7,250 nt of DNA from BTUB01 sp964392765 (GTDB taxonomy: Bacteria; Babelota; Babeliae; Babelales; Vermiphilaceae): assembly GCA_964392765.1 (NCBI GenBank), contig CAYMRF010000060.1:1-7250 (forward strand), in the 5' to 3' direction. Of the stretch, positions 6,209-7,250 are shown piece after piece. The notes under the pieces are model-generated. The model made no database searches and was not told where the DNA came from. It was given only the letters and a program-made list of their open reading frames with translations. Numbering within the stretch: the stretch's first letter is position 1; every line of letters begins with the position of its first letter. The translations under genes and the position numbers were made by a program.

Positions 6209-7250
6209 TTATATGCGCATCTTATAAGCATCATTCAAGTTCTGAGTAGCCTCATTCGCGAGTTTCATCAATTCTTGATTGTATGCAAATTTGTCTGGAT
6301 GGCACTTGAGCAATAACTGCCGATATGCTTTTTTAAGCTCTAGTTTTGAAGCCTGAGAGTTAACCCCCGAAAGTTCTTCAAAGTTTGAATTCTTGCGGCA
6401 CTTTGCCAAAAAAGAGATTAGTTCTTTTTCACTCGGTTGCGTAAACTGAGCATAGTCTATAGTCTCTTCTTTCACCGTATTCGTATAGGTATTCTGCTTT
6501 TTTTGTTTTGGTTTTTCTTGATATTGGGAACGCGTATGCGCGTTATCATGAGATTCTCTTCGTGCCGATTCATAGTGTTTATACTGATTTAAATCAGCAA
6601 ACATTGCTTCAATTCTTCTAAGCAATTCGCTTGCTTCCATAAGATTTTTAAGACATTCCCAATATTCAGGAGAACACTGTATGCCCTCTACTCGTCCATC
6701 AGCACTAATCTTTCTTTCTTGTGATGCATACAAGTTATCCCTTTGTTGCTTGAGCGTCGCGATTTGGCTTTGCAATTCAGCATGGTTTTGTGTGAGAGCT
6801 GAGAAGCTATACGCGTACAGTTCTGGAAGCTCATCTTTATTCGTGTTTCTCAAAATTACTTTAAATGCACCCGCATTGCCATACTTAATTGCAGATACTG
6901 TATGCTGTATGGTTAATTGAGCTCCATTCTTAATGCACGCCTGGGCAAAGCTTATTTGATCTAAGCAATAGGTTTGGCCATTCCAGGTGTCACCCGGAGT
7001 TTTTTTGATAACCATATTTAATAAATTCTCAGAGGATCCATTACACGTAAATCGAGCATTAATATGCTCCCGGGGAAAGCGGTTAATTAACTGCTTAATT
7101 GATTCATTTTCAAAAACGTTTGATTCTTTGCCCTGCAATTTATTGTGTATCGCTTCAAACAACTCCTGTGCTTGCACAGAAGATTCTTTAAAACCCCACG
7201 TGGCTTCAGACCAAAAATTGCTCCAGCTCTTGCTTGTTCGAGAGGTTGAA
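6209..7250 (-). CDS. J-domain protein with ankyrin-like N-terminal region (5' end beyond window)
   Basis: The C-terminus is a DnaJ-type J domain: a helix LELKKAYRQLLLKC, the HPD motif (codons at 6301-6293) and a final helix ending at the stop. J domains dock on DnaK (Hsp70) and stimulate its ATPase, so this is probably a specialised co-chaperone. Numbering from a GTG at 7177, about 38-112 resembles two degenerate ankyrin repeats (FAQACIKNGAQLT, then HTVSAIKYGNAGAFKVILRN). A coiled-coil-prone stretch (130-155), a helical segment (170-200) and a charged, Gln/Lys/Tyr-rich linker (200-245) follow, with HPD at 293-295. The DnaJ Gly/Phe, zinc-finger and C-terminal substrate domains are absent. The GTG at 7177 has no good Shine-Dalgarno site, and the frame stays open for 24 more codons to the window edge without a start, so the gene is most likely truncated here. 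At least 346 residues are encoded. The J domain is firm; the ankyrin assignment is moderate. Confidence 0.85.
   Translation of the reverse strand, partial: STSRTSKSWSNFWSEATWGFKESSVQAQELFEAIHNKLQGKESNVFENESIKQLINRFPREHINARFTCNGSSENLLNMVIKKTPGDTWNGQTYCLDQISFAQACIKNGAQLTIQHTVSAIKYGNAGAFKVILRNTNKDELPELYAYSFSALTQNHAELQSQIATLKQQRDNLYASQERKISADGRVEGIQCSPEYWECLKNLMEASELLRRIEAMFADLNQYKHYESARRESHDNAHTRSQYQEKPKQKKQNTYTNTVKEETIDYAQFTQPSEKELISFLAKCRKNSNFEELSGVNSQASKLELKKAYRQLLLKCHPDKFAYNQELMKLANEATQNLNDAYKMRI

Noticed and set aside
6681..6920. A 79-codon plus-strand frame with Cys/Leu-rich sequence
   Set aside because: It is antisense to the J-domain protein, whose own frame is open through the whole stretch and has clear domains.

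Overview
The window looks like a chromosomal segment of a bacterium with low to moderate G+C and ordinary bacterial translation machinery. It joins a conserved housekeeping half (1-4903) to an accessory half (4904-7250). My best guess at lineage is an intracellular or host-associated group such as Candidatus Dependentiae (TM6). The reasons are the small exported membrane proteins of unknown function and the protein combining degenerate ankyrin-like repeats with a C-terminal J domain. This is inference from protein style only; no rRNA gene is present to settle it.

Region 1 (1-3600, minus strand) is the classical str operon in the canonical order rpsL (S12), rpsG (S7), fusA (EF-G), tuf (EF-Tu). 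Gaps are 11, 14 and 35 bases, and each gene has a visible Shine-Dalgarno site. Tuf is cut by the left edge after 153 codons. A good sigma-70-type promoter (TTGAAA, 16-base spacer, TAAAAT) lies about 110 bases upstream of rpsL and gives a leader of roughly 100 nt. Together the genes supply the 30S decoding centre (S12), the 30S head (S7) and the two main elongation GTPases.

Region 2 (3440-3760) is a 321-base divergent intergenic region. Region 3 (3761-4958, plus strand) is a single-gene unit for a site-2-protease-family intramembrane metalloprotease (RseP/RasP type) with one PDZ domain, closed by a strong intrinsic terminator.

Region 4 (4957-6185, plus strand) is a two-gene operon. A promoter with a perfect TTGACA -35 box that begins inside the preceding terminator's T-run drives two overlapping genes (ATGA). 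Both encode predicted exported multi-pass membrane proteins of unknown function, and their C-terminal halves look paralogous. Region 5 (6209-7250, minus strand) converges on this operon across an imperfect inverted repeat that may terminate both units. It encodes a J-domain protein whose reading frame stays open to the right edge, so its N-terminus is missing. The operon of Region 4 and the J-domain protein are the only parts that could represent something undescribed; nothing in the sequence proves that they form a system.
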